Assembly: GCA_014360845.1 (NCBI GenBank)
Contig: JACIWR010000006.1
Span: 1-32,042, forward strand
Origin: Anaerolineae bacterium
GTDB lineage: Bacteria; Chloroflexota; Anaerolineae; JACIWR01
Reading direction: 5' to 3'
DNA: 32,042 bases
Under the pieces are notes generated by a model that saw nothing but the letters and a program-made list of their open reading frames with translations, was not told the origin of the DNA and searched no databases. The translations under genes were made by a program, and so were the position numbers. Below are positions 21,190 to 27,927 of the stretch, piece after piece; the first letter of the stretch is position 1; the number at the start of each line of letters is the position of its first letter.

Positions 21190-21731
21190 CTTGCCGTCTC
21201 CTTCAGAGGACAGTTGCCCGGGGCTGTCCCCAGCTCCTTGCGCAGGGTTTTGAGCGCCAGGGCAAGCCGTGATTTGACCGTGCCTATGGGGATATTCAGG
21301 ATTTGAGCGATCTCAGCATATGACAGTCCCAGATAATAACGCAGGACTATAACTACGCGCAGTTTTTTGCTCAACCGACTCAATGCCTGCTGGACTGCTT
21401 CTTCGTTTTCCACTCGTCCCTGGAACGAGGGACGCTCGGCCAACAACGGAGAAACTCTGTCTAACGAGATGGAAAGACGACTTTTGCGCCGCCGATTCAG
21501 ACAATGGTTCACCGTGATGCGATACAGCCAGGTCGTGAAAGCCCCTTTCGCGGGCTCAAAGGTGGACAGCGATCTGTACACCCGGAGAAATACCTCCTGG
21601 AGCGCATCTTCGGCTTCATCAGCGCTGTCCAGCATCAGGTAAGCGATCTTATAGACCAGGTTTTTGTATTGATGAAAGAGAGCGGCGAAAGCCTCTTCAT
21701 CGCCTGCCTGACAACGGCGTATCAGGTCCAC
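21186..21731 (-). CDS. ECF-family RNA polymerase sigma factor
   Basis: This 181-aa sigma-70 group IV protein has region 2 at about 8-80 ('FAALFHQYKNLVYKIAYLML', 'DEAEDALQEVFLRVYRSL', 'FTTWLYRITVNHCLNRRR'), a linker, and region 4 at about 112-165 ('ALSRLSKKLRVVIVLRYYLGLSYAEIAQILNIPIGTVKSRLALAL'). The start is GTG 21731 after AAGGAGA. Its gene product would direct polymerase to promoters controlled by the cognate anti-sigma factor encoded next. A promoter-like GAACTT-17-TACAAT lies upstream and includes the GAAC element typical of ECF promoters, so self-activation is likely. It is the first gene of a unit running to the terminator at 19077-19108. Confidence 0.93.
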   Translation of the reverse strand: MDLIRRCQAGDEEAFAALFHQYKNLVYKIAYLMLDSADEAEDALQEVFLRVYRSLSTFEPAKGAFTTWLYRITVNHCLNRRRKSRLSISLDRVSPLLAERPSFQGRVENEEAVQQALSRLSKKLRVVIVLRYYLGLSYAEIAQILNIPIGTVKSRLALALKTLRKELGTAPGNCPLKETAR

Positions 21732-21763
21732 GGCTCGTCTCCTTGCGCTTGCAGTTCAAATAA

Positions 21764-21792
21764 ATTGTACACCGTTTTCCAATCAAAAGTTC
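21764..21792 (-). promoter_or_regulatory. Candidate ECF-type promoter of the sigma operon
   Basis: Reading the minus strand, GAACTT (21792-21787) is followed after 17 bp by TACAAT (21769-21764), about 33 bp before the sigma GTG. GAAC is the usual ECF -35 core. TACAAT would also suit a housekeeping -10 box, so the assignment is tentative. Confidence 0.4.
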
Positions 21793-21868
21793 GGTAGCAT
21801 GAGGTGACAGTCGCTTGGAAAGTGACCGTCACCCGAACAGCGAGATATGTGGATGTAGTGGCGGACGG

Positions 21869-21964
21869 CCCTTCGACGAAGCTCAGGGCATGCCCTTCGA
21901 CGAAGCTCAGGACAGGCCCTTCGACGAAGCTCAGGACAGGCCCTTCGCCAGGGCTCAGGGCATG
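21869..21964. repeat. 24-bp tandem repeat, four copies
   Basis: The unit begins CCCTTCGACGAAGCTCAGG and recurs at 21869, 21893, 21917 and 21941. The last copy is diverged (CCCTTCGCCAGGGCTCAGG). Each unit contains the small hairpin CTTCG-A-CGAAG. There are no spacers, so it is not a CRISPR array. Confidence 0.85.
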
Positions 21965-22036
21965 CCCTGTCCGCCCGGGAACGCGGCCACGGCGGGCCGC
22001 CGCTACGCCTTTGCACTAATTATACGAGGAGGAACG

Positions 22037-22876
22037 ATGAAACTGATTTGTCTGGTGGACAACGTCACCCTTCCCTACTCCCCCTTCTGGGGCGAGCACG
22101 GCCTGGCTTTCCTGGTGGAATCAGCCGAGGGCCGGGTGCTCTTCGACACGGGGGCCAGCGGGACCGTGCTCATGCACAATCTGGAGGTGGCGGGGATCGC
22201 CCCGGAAACGATAGACGCCCTGGCCATCAGCCACAGCCACCACGACCACACCGGTGGGCTGCCCAAATTCCTGGAACAACGCTCGGGCCTGCCGCTCTAT
22301 GCCAACCCCGATCTCTTGCGGGAGCGATTCTCACAGCGGGAAGGGAAAATGCGCTCCGTTGGCATACCGCTGGCCCCGGAGAAACTGCGCCAGTTGGCCG
22401 ACCTGCGCCTCAGCGCGGAGCCCCAGAAGGTCCTGCCCGGCATCTGGACCAGCGGCGAGATCACCGAGCGGCCCGAGCCGGAGGGCCGAAGCGCCCATCA
22501 TTTTGTCCGTGGCGAAAAGGGGTTGGAGCCGGACCCCTACCGGGACGACATGGCCCTGGTGTTGGAAACGGAGCGAGGGCTGGTGCTGCTCTGCGGCTGC
22601 TGTCACGCCGGCCTGCTTAACACCCTGGCCCACGTGGAGCAGGCGTTCCAGCGGCTGGTTGTGGCCATTATCGGCGGCACCCACCTCATCAGCGCCGACG
22701 CCGATCACCTGGAGCGCGTGCGCCAGAAGATGCTGGAGATGGAATCGGTGCGGCACATCTACCTGAACCACTGCTCCGGGGAGGCGGCCTTCTTCACCCT
22801 GATGATGACTCTGGGGCCTGGGGTGGTGCATTCCTGTCCGGCGGGGACGCAGATTGACCTGGAGGAGTTACAATGA
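22037..22876 (+). CDS. Cytosolic metallo-beta-lactamase-fold protein (COG1237-like)
   Basis: This 279-aa protein has the metal-binding motif H66-x-H68-x-D70-H71 in 'AISHSHHDHTGGL'. Further ligand candidates are the His in 'CGCCHAGLLNTL' and in the late 'YLNHCSGEAAF'. The overall pattern matches COG1237, the group annotated as 7,8-dihydropterin-6-yl-methyl-4-(beta-D-ribofuranosyl)aminobenzene-phosphate synthase-like, but the true substrate is unknown. There is no signal peptide. ATG 22037 follows GAGGAGG; the longer frame runs through a tandem repeat and is rejected. Its stop overlaps the ATPase start by 4 bp (ATGA), so the two are coupled. A second copy of the family, as a lipoprotein, lies at 29137. 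Confidence 0.88.
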   Translation: MKLICLVDNVTLPYSPFWGEHGLAFLVESAEGRVLFDTGASGTVLMHNLEVAGIAPETIDALAISHSHHDHTGGLPKFLEQRSGLPLYANPDLLRERFSQREGKMRSVGIPLAPEKLRQLADLRLSAEPQKVLPGIWTSGEITERPEPEGRSAHHFVRGEKGLEPDPYRDDMALVLETERGLVLLCGCCHAGLLNTLAHVEQAFQRLVVAIIGGTHLISADADHLERVRQKMLEMESVRHIYLNHCSGEAAFFTLMMTLGPGVVHSCPAGTQIDLEELQ

Positions 22877-23751
22877 TCGTCGCTGTAGCCAGCGGCAAAG
22901 GGGGCACGGGCAAAACCACGGTGGCCGTCAGCCTGGCGCTGAGTTTGCTGGAAGATAACTCCTCACCTGCCAGCAAACTGCTGTACCTGGATTGTGATGT
23001 GGAAGAGCCCAACGCTGCTCTTTTCCTAAAACCCGTCTTCGAACAGCGCGAGGAGGTAGGGATCCTCGTCCCGGAGGTGGATTTCGACAAATGTACCTAC
23101 TGCGGGCGCTGCGCCGAGGTCTGCCAATACCACGCCATCGCCGTCGTCGCCCAGAAGGTGCTCATCTTTCCTGAACTGTGCCATGGCTGCGGGAGTTGCA
23201 CCCTCAACTGCCCGGAAGGAGCCATCCACGAGGTGTTGAACGTGACGGGCGTGATCGAGATGGGGCACGCCGGTCCCCTCGCCTTCGGGCAAGGGGTGAT
23301 GAACGTGGGCCAAGCCATGGCCGTGCCCATCATCCGGCAATTGAAAAAGAAAGCCATCCCACCCGACCCATCACAGCAGGTGGTGATCCTCGATGCACCA
23401 CCCGGCACCTCGTGTCCGGTGGTGGAGAGCATGCGCGGAGCCGACTTCGTGTTGCTGGTCACCGAGCCTACCCCCTTCGGCCTGCACGACCTGCGCCTGG
23501 CCGTGGAAGTGGCCCGCGAGGAGTTGGGATTGCCCGTCGGCGTGGTGGTTAACCGCGACGGCGTGGGGGATCAAAGCGTGGACGAGTACTGCACCGCCGA
23601 AAACATCCCTATCCTGATGCGCATCCCCCTCGACCGGCGCATCGCCGAGGCGTACTCTGAGGGCGTGCCGCTGGTGAAGGCGTTGCCGGAGTACAGGGAG
23701 AAGTTTCGGGAGCTGTACAGAAAAATTCCATCTGTGCGGTTGACGATGTAG
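22873..23751 (+). CDS. MinD-superfamily P-loop ATPase with inserted ferredoxin domain (COG1149), copy 1
   Basis: This 292-aa protein begins with the deviant Walker A 'SGKGGTGKTT' (7-16). A two-cluster ferredoxin domain is inserted at about 70-118, with C74, C77, C80, C84 and C103, C106, C109, C113, enough for two [4Fe-4S] clusters. The ATPase part continues with 'VVILDAPPGTSCPVVE' and 'LLVTEPTPFGLHDL'. The family is related to Mrp/NBP35 carriers. COG1149 members occur with COG1433 (NifX-like) proteins, for example in the ORP complex of Desulfovibrio, and are thought to help assemble or move metal clusters. It is coupled to the MBL gene upstream and has a paralogue at 24686. Confidence 0.92.
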   Translation: MIVAVASGKGGTGKTTVAVSLALSLLEDNSSPASKLLYLDCDVEEPNAALFLKPVFEQREEVGILVPEVDFDKCTYCGRCAEVCQYHAIAVVAQKVLIFPELCHGCGSCTLNCPEGAIHEVLNVTGVIEMGHAGPLAFGQGVMNVGQAMAVPIIRQLKKKAIPPDPSQQVVILDAPPGTSCPVVESMRGADFVLLVTEPTPFGLHDLRLAVEVAREELGLPVGVVVNRDGVGDQSVDEYCTAENIPILMRIPLDRRIAEAYSEGVPLVKALPEYREKFRELYRKIPSVRLTM

Positions 23752-23813
23752 GCGCGGTTTCCATACCGCGCATAGGCTGTACAAAGGGCTTCGCGCTATG
23801 GAAAGCGCGGCTA
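23749..23813. repeat. Imperfect 22-bp inverted repeat starting at the ATPase stop codon
   Basis: The segments 23749-23770 and 23792-23813 are inverted copies matching at 19 of 22 bases (cores GGTTTCCATACC and CTATGGAAAG). The first one starts with the TAG stop of the ATPase gene. It may serve as a terminator-like structure. Confidence 0.6.
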
Positions 23814-23870
23814 CAGAAAGCACGACCAGTGCTGCCCAGCGTTTAATCGCACAGGTGGAAAAATTGAGGA

Positions 23871-24230
23871 TCAGGTGGGCTCAGGGGCGAGGACGATGCC
23901 CTCGGACTGAATGGCCTGGTAGATGGGGAAATGGTAGCGGGATAGCTCTTCCCACTGGGAGCGGCTTACAGCACGCACGGAGAGGAGCAGATCGTATTCC
24001 AACGAGACGCGCGCGGCCAATCGCTGCACATTCCAACGCAACTCTGGATCGTCGTCGGCCAACGTCACCAACACATCCACATCGGAATCGGGACCGGCAT
24101 CGCCCCGCGCCTTGGAGCCAAAAAGGACCACCGAGCGTACCCGGTCGCCGTAGTCCGCGTATAACCGACGCACGAAAGTATCCAGCGCGCGGCGTTCGTT
24201 ATCAGTCAGGGGGATTTGATCCATCATCAT
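23871..24230 (-). CDS. MNT-type nucleotidyltransferase (antitoxin-like), 119 aa
   Basis: This small protein of the DNA-polymerase-beta nucleotidyltransferase superfamily shows 'LFGSKARGDAGPDSDVDVLV', with G38-S39 and the Asp pair D50/D52. MNT proteins pair with HEPN proteins; in known MNT-HEPN systems the MNT partner neutralises the HEPN toxin by adenylylating it. It overlaps the upstream HEPN reading frame by 4 bp (ATGATGATG at the junction). The gene is intact while its HEPN partner has a stop codon. It sits on the minus strand, between two COG1149 ATPase genes on the plus strand. Confidence 0.88.
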   Translation of the reverse strand: MMMDQIPLTDNERRALDTFVRRLYADYGDRVRSVVLFGSKARGDAGPDSDVDVLVTLADDDPELRWNVQRLAARVSLEYDLLLSVRAVSRSQWEELSRYHFPIYQAIQSEGIVLAPEPT

Positions 24231-24607
24231 CGAATACCCTCGGTGTCCCAGAGATACTTTGCCACCCGCTCGACGAAACGGCGGGCCGAAGCCAGTGATT
24301 TCTCGGCGATTGCCCGATCCGCGTCGAATACCATCTCGTAATCGGCAGCCGTCCTGAACTCCATCACCGTGCCATAAAGATCGCTGTACTCGGCCTCGAT
24401 AAGCCCCGGTTTGATAAAGTGCTGGCGAAAGGCGGCGATGACACCAGCGTGTTTGCTCCGGCTGATGCCTTTGGTCAACAGCAAACCGCTGGCGGCGTAG
24501 AAAATGGCGTAATAAGCACGGTTAATAGCCGTGTTTTAGAAACCATGCTCCAGGCTTGATGCCGCTGACGCCAGCGCCCGACGAGCGTGACCAAGATAGG
24601 TTTCGAT
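24227..24607 (-). pseudogene. HEPN domain gene broken by an in-frame stop codon
   Basis: The intact-looking frame (24227-24484) starts in mid-domain. Reading further upstream in the same frame gives the rest of a HEPN domain: 'ETYLGHARRALASAASSLE', 'HGF', a TAA stop (24536-24538), then 'NTAINRAYYAIFYAASGLLL'. The family pattern has Tyr after 'GF', so TAC or TAT has become TAA. The expected start before 'ETYL' is ATC (24605-24607), directly after a TAG, so the start codon also appears lost. The remainder, 'TKGISRSKHAGVIAAFRQHF' to 'LWDTEGIR', is well conserved. Either the toxin is dead, or a fragment is made from an internal TTG near 24484. A sequencing error at one base would change the reading of the stop. 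Confidence 0.8.
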
Positions 24608-24685
24608 CTAATAGCGTCGGTTCAGGGTTTCATCTTCCATGATCATATTATACAGTTTCCGGCAAGCACTGTCAAAGGAGTATCG

Positions 24686-25585
24686 GTGAAACAAATCGTG
24701 ATTTTAAGCGGCAAAGGAGGCACCGGCAAGACCACCGTCACGGCGGCGCTGGCCCATCTGGCTTCCCAGGAATTCCCCATCGTCCTGGCCGACGCCGACG
24801 TGGACGCGGCCAACCTGGAGCTGGTGCTGTCTCCCACCCAACTGGAGGAACACGACTTTTACGGCGGTCAGGTGGCCATCATTGACCCTGAAAAATGCAT
24901 CGCCTGCGGCATCTGCGCCGAGGTCTGTCGCTTCGACGCCCCTCGCCCCTTGCAGGGAGAAGGGGTTGAGGTCTACACCGTAGACCCCATCGCCTGCGAG
25001 GGTTGCGCCTCCTGCTTCTATCAATGCCCCGAGGGTGCAATACGCATGGAGGAGCAGATGGCCGGGCGCTGGTTTCGCTCTGCCACGCGCTTTGGACCGC
25101 TTTTCCACGCTCACCTCTTCGCCGCCCAAGAGAACTCCGGCAAGCTGGTGACGCTGGTCAAACAGCAGGCGCGGCTGTTGGCCCTCGACACCGGGGCTGA
25201 GTTCTTGCTCGTGGACGGCCCGCCGGGCATCGGTTGCCCGGTCATCTCGGCCAGCGCCGGAGCCGACCTGGCCCTGCTGGTCACGGAACCCACCGTCTCC
25301 GGCGTGCACGATCTGGAGCGAGCGCTGAGCACGGTGAATCACTTCGGCGTGCCGGCGCTGGTGTGCATCAACAAATACGACGTTAACCCGGACAGGTCAC
25401 GGGAGATCGCCGACTTCTGCGCGGAACGGGGCATCGAGGTCGTGGGGAAGATTCCCTTCGATACGGTGGTGACCGAGGCCATGGTACGGGGATTGCCGGT
25501 GACCGCCTTCGACGACGGCGTGGTGAGCCAGGAGCTGCGGCGGATGTGGGTTCGCATCACCGTAGGGCGGATTGGGCCCGGTTGA
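24686..25585 (+). CDS. MinD-superfamily P-loop ATPase with inserted ferredoxin domain (COG1149), copy 2
   Basis: This 299-aa paralogue of the ATPase at 22873 carries the Walker A 'SGKGGTGKTT' (8-17). The ferredoxin insert has C71, C74, C77, C81 and C104, C107, C110, C114, and the later motif is 'LLVDGPPGIGCPVIS'. The start is GTG 24686 with AAGGAG five bases upstream; the in-frame extension to 24587 has no ribosome binding site and overlaps the broken HEPN gene. Paired COG1149 genes are typical of COG1433-linked loci, where the two ATPases may form a heterodimer. It begins about 80 bp after the HEPN remnant, so the toxin-antitoxin pair sits directly between the two ATPase genes. Confidence 0.92.
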   Translation: MKQIVILSGKGGTGKTTVTAALAHLASQEFPIVLADADVDAANLELVLSPTQLEEHDFYGGQVAIIDPEKCIACGICAEVCRFDAPRPLQGEGVEVYTVDPIACEGCASCFYQCPEGAIRMEEQMAGRWFRSATRFGPLFHAHLFAAQENSGKLVTLVKQQARLLALDTGAEFLLVDGPPGIGCPVISASAGADLALLVTEPTVSGVHDLERALSTVNHFGVPALVCINKYDVNPDRSREIADFCAERGIEVVGKIPFDTVVTEAMVRGLPVTAFDDGVVSQELRRMWVRITVGRIGPG

Positions 25586-25691
25586 GCAGGTCAACCTGGT
25601 GAACCACAAGCCCTCTCAAGCAAGGAGAGGCGGCTCTATTGCGCGCGGAAAAGGGCCTTACCCGCCATAGCCGCCGCCAACCGTCCGACTT

Positions 25692-26072
25692 TCATTGCAA
25701 GTCCAGCGCCATCTGCAGGCGATCGTCCACGGCTTTCAACCCATCGGGGCTCAGATGCCCCAATCGCCGACCGACGGCAGCCCGGGGTACAGCTGCCAGG
25801 TTGGAGACTTTCACCCAGGAAGTCCTTTTCAAGCCAGCCGTCGTCGCTTCGGGAGTGCCTAAACGGATCTCGTAGTCGGTGGGAAGCGGTTGGGACGCGG
25901 GCCGTGAAGATATTGCCGCAATCAACACGTCCGCCGTGTAATCGTGGATGGCCGGGCCGGAGACGATCACTGCCGGTCGGGGCTTGGCCTGTACTCGACC
26001 GCCGATCTCTAAAAAGGGGAAACGGACCAGCACCACTTCACCGCGCTGTGGCTGCCACCGTTGTTGGCTCAT
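25692..26072 (-). CDS. MazF/PemK-like toxin, 126 aa
   Basis: The N-terminus 'QRGEVVLVRFPFLEIGGRVQAKPRPAVIVSG' is the PemK/MazF SH3-like barrel signature (GdVvlvdFPp...g...KkRPavVvs). 'SWVKVSNLAAVPRAAVGRRLGHLSPDGLKAVDDRL' matches the family C-terminus. Such proteins are usually sequence-specific endoribonucleases. The start at 26072 follows GGAGAA and overlaps the antitoxin stop by 4 bp; an extended frame to 26123 lies inside the antitoxin gene. It is on the minus strand, facing the ATPase gene. Confidence 0.88.
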   Translation of the reverse strand: MSQQRWQPQRGEVVLVRFPFLEIGGRVQAKPRPAVIVSGPAIHDYTADVLIAAISSRPASQPLPTDYEIRLGTPEATTAGLKRTSWVKVSNLAAVPRAAVGRRLGHLSPDGLKAVDDRLQMALDLQ

Positions 26073-26338
26073 AGCGGTTCTCCGTCTTCCCAGGAGTAAA
26101 CATCTTCGTCCGGGTGATCCCACACCCGGGCCAGAGATGCCTGAGACAAAGCATACCAGTCCACAGAGGAGACCTGAGAAAGACGCTCCATTAACCTGTC
26201 GTAGCTATCCACGCCGAGCAAGACAGCCTGAGCGCGCCCGTGCCTGGTGATGAATACCGGCTCAGTGCCCGCTTTGACCTGTTCCAAAACATCGCTAAGC
26301 CGCTCCCGCAGCTCAGTAACCGGCAGAATCGTTGTCAT
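26069..26338 (-). CDS. Phd/YefM-family antitoxin, 89 aa
   Basis: 'ILPVTELRERLSDVLEQVKAGTEPVFITRHGRAQAVLLGVDSYDRL' is the classic Phd/YefM DNA-binding fold (prevent-host-death). The acidic C-terminus (DHPDEDVYSWEDGE) would contact the toxin. The ribosome binding site AAAGGAG is upstream. It is co-transcribed with the MazF-like toxin (4-bp overlap). A 16-bp palindrome that overlaps the -10 box is the likely autoregulatory operator. Confidence 0.92.
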   Translation of the reverse strand: MTTILPVTELRERLSDVLEQVKAGTEPVFITRHGRAQAVLLGVDSYDRLMERLSQVSSVDWYALSQASLARVWDHPDEDVYSWEDGEPL

Positions 26339-26358
26339 GCTACACTCCTTTCTACAGG

Positions 26359-26400
26359 AATTCTGTACAGAATTATATTACAAATAACGTATGAAAGCAA
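26359..26400 (-). promoter_or_regulatory. Toxin-antitoxin promoter with a 16-bp operator palindrome
   Basis: On the minus strand, TTGCTT (26400-26395) and TATAAT (26377-26372) are 17 bp apart. AATTCTGTACAGAATT (26359-26374) is a perfect palindrome overlapping the -10 box, a good site for Phd-type repression. The region is shared with the divergent + strand gene at 26424, so the antitoxin might also affect that operon. Confidence 0.7.
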
Positions 26401-26423
26401 GCTTCAATCTGGAGGAAAGAAAA

Positions 26424-26729
26424 ATGCCGCCACAGACGGTTGACACAGATAACCTGCGCCAGCGTATCGTCACCCGCTTATCGCGGGTCATAGACCCCGA
26501 GACCGGCGTGGATGTGTTGCGCATGAGACTCATCGAGGACCTGTCGGTGGACGAGGACGGGACCGTGCGCTACAAGTTCCGACCCTCGTCGCCGCTGTGC
26601 CCCATCGCCGTGACCCTGGCCCTGGACATCAAACGTGCCGTGGCGGAGGTAGAGGGGGTGACACGGCAAGAGATCGAGGTCATTGGCTACGTCGGTGCGG
26701 ACGAGCTAAATGCCCTGCTGCGGGAGTAG
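26424..26729 (+). CDS. MIP18/DUF59-family iron-sulfur assembly protein, 101 aa
   Basis: This small protein has the MIP18 pattern: 'LSRVIDPETGVDVLRMRLIEDLSVDEDGTVRYKF' followed by 'SSPLCPIAVTLALDIKRAVAEVEGV'. The Cys in 'PLCPI' matches the conserved S..CP element of SufT/PaaD-like relatives. The family acts in maturing Fe-S proteins. ATG 26424 follows GGAGG with 8-bp spacing; a longer frame from 26391 lacks one. It begins the long + strand run of genes and is divergent from the toxin-antitoxin operon. Confidence 0.88.
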   Translation: MPPQTVDTDNLRQRIVTRLSRVIDPETGVDVLRMRLIEDLSVDEDGTVRYKFRPSSPLCPIAVTLALDIKRAVAEVEGVTRQEIEVIGYVGADELNALLRE

Positions 26730-26808
26730 CGGAACAAGATTGGAGAACCACGCTGCTGGGGCTATACACAGCATCTGAGAGTGGACAAGCGAGAGGAGAT
26801 GGGGAAAG

Positions 26809-26964
26809 ATGGATGTCAAGAGCAACAGGGTGCAGGAGCTAGAGAGGGAAATAGAGGAACTGAAAAGCCGTTGGCCGGCCCATTCGGTGCCCCCGGCGAT
26901 GTTGCAGCGTCTGGAAGAGCTGGAGGAGGAATTAGAGCTGATCCGCAGAGAAGAGGGTAACTGA
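26809..26964 (+). CDS. Small coiled-coil protein, 51 aa
   Basis: This short gene runs from ATG 26809 to TGA 26964. It has GAGAGGAG upstream (about 26791-26798) and ends 3 bp before the radical SAM gene. The product has two heptad-rich helices, 'VQELEREIEELKSRW' and 'LQRLEELEEELELIRREE', joined by 'PAHSVPPAM', i.e. a helical hairpin. The sequence is clean, with compact codon use and tight spacing, so it is very probably real. The function is unknown; a scaffold or partner for the neighbouring Fe-S proteins is a guess. Confidence 0.75.
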   Translation: MDVKSNRVQELEREIEELKSRWPAHSVPPAMLQRLEELEEELELIRREEGN

Positions 26965-26967
26965 GCG

Positions 26968-27927
26968 ATGGCTTACGTCTATGGCCCCGTCCCCTCGCGG
27001 CGGCTGGGGCAATCGCTAGGGGTGGACCCCATCCCTTTCAAAACGTGCAACTACAACTGTGTCTATTGCCAGTTGGGACGCACCAGTCCGGTCACCAACG
27101 AGCGGCGCGATTTCTTCCCGCCGGAGGACATCCTGACCCAGGTGCGCGTCGCTCTGGAACGCCACCGACCCGGCGAGATTGACTACATCACTTTCGTCGG
27201 ACAGGGCGAGCCAACCCTCTGTGCCAGCCTGGGATGGCTCATCCGCCAAGTGAAGGCCATGACCGATATTCCCGTGGCGGTGATCACCAATGGCGCGTTG
27301 CTTTGCCAGGCTGATGTACGTGATGAGCTGACCGCCGCCGATGTGGTCATGCCCACCCTTGACGCGGCGGATCAAACCACCTTCCGGCGCATCAACCGTC
27401 CCTGGCCCCGTTTCCGCATCACCGAGATCATCGAGGGCATGGCCGTCTTCCGCGAGATGTTCCACGGCCAGTTTTGGATGGAAGTCATGCTGGTCAAGGG
27501 ATTGAACGACGACGAGCCCACGTTGCTGAGCATTCGCGACGCGCTGGCTCGCATCGGTCCCGACCGGATACAGATCAACGTACCCATCCGCCCACCGGCC
27601 GAACATTGGGTGGAGGTCCCTGACGACGAGGCCATCGTGCAGGCCACGGCCATCCTGGGCGAGGCCGCTGAGGTAGTCGCACCTTACGAGGGCACCTTTG
27701 ACCTCTCCGGTTTTACAGACGTAACTGAAGCGGTACTGGAAGTGATCCGCCGCCATCCGATGCGCGAAGCGCGGCTCGTAGAGACGCTGGACCATTTTGC
27801 ACCAGGGAAGGTACAGTCTACCCTGGCACGGCTGGAATCCAGCGGCCAGGTACAGCGGCACGTCTATCGGGGTGAGATTTTCTGGCAATACGCTGCCAGT
27901 ACCTTTGAGAGGAAAAAACTGCCATGA
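26968..27927 (+). CDS. Radical SAM protein (COG0731-like) with C-terminal winged helix
   Basis: This 319-aa protein has the radical SAM cluster motif C27-x3-C31-x2-C34 in 'FKTCNYNCVYCQLG', preceded by the family signature 'YGPVPSRRLGQSLGVDPIP'. The TIM-barrel core includes 'FVGQGEPTL' and 'AVITNGALL'. The C-terminal part (about 255-312, 'RRHPMREARLVETL' and 'VQSTLARLESSGQV') resembles a winged helix. The family is related to wyosine-type enzymes by COG grouping, but members of this branch have no settled reaction. Its stop overlaps the transporter start by 4 bp (ATGA), so it is coupled to that gene and belongs to the metal-cluster operon. Confidence 0.9.
   Translation: MAYVYGPVPSRRLGQSLGVDPIPFKTCNYNCVYCQLGRTSPVTNERRDFFPPEDILTQVRVALERHRPGEIDYITFVGQGEPTLCASLGWLIRQVKAMTDIPVAVITNGALLCQADVRDELTAADVVMPTLDAADQTTFRRINRPWPRFRITEIIEGMAVFREMFHGQFWMEVMLVKGLNDDEPTLLSIRDALARIGPDRIQINVPIRPPAEHWVEVPDDEAIVQATAILGEAAEVVAPYEGTFDLSGFTDVTEAVLEVIRRHPMREARLVETLDHFAPGKVQSTLARLESSGQVQRHVYRGEIFWQYAASTFERKKLP

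Larger units (their letters stand above)
21732..22036. other. Divergent intergenic region (305 bp)
   Basis: It holds the sigma promoter at its left end, a 24-bp tandem repeat in the middle (21869-21964) and the ribosome binding site of the MBL gene (GAGGAGGAA, about 22026-22034) at its right end. The frame that reads through the repeat into the MBL gene is not a real extension. Confidence 0.5.

Noticed and set aside
21815-22036. N-terminal extension of the first MBL gene
   Set aside because: It would translate the 24-bp tandem repeat; a good ribosome binding site lies directly before ATG 22037, where family homology begins.
23798-24298. 166-aa + strand frame opposite the MNT/HEPN pair
   Set aside because: It is antisense to the MNT gene and starts inside an inverted repeat.
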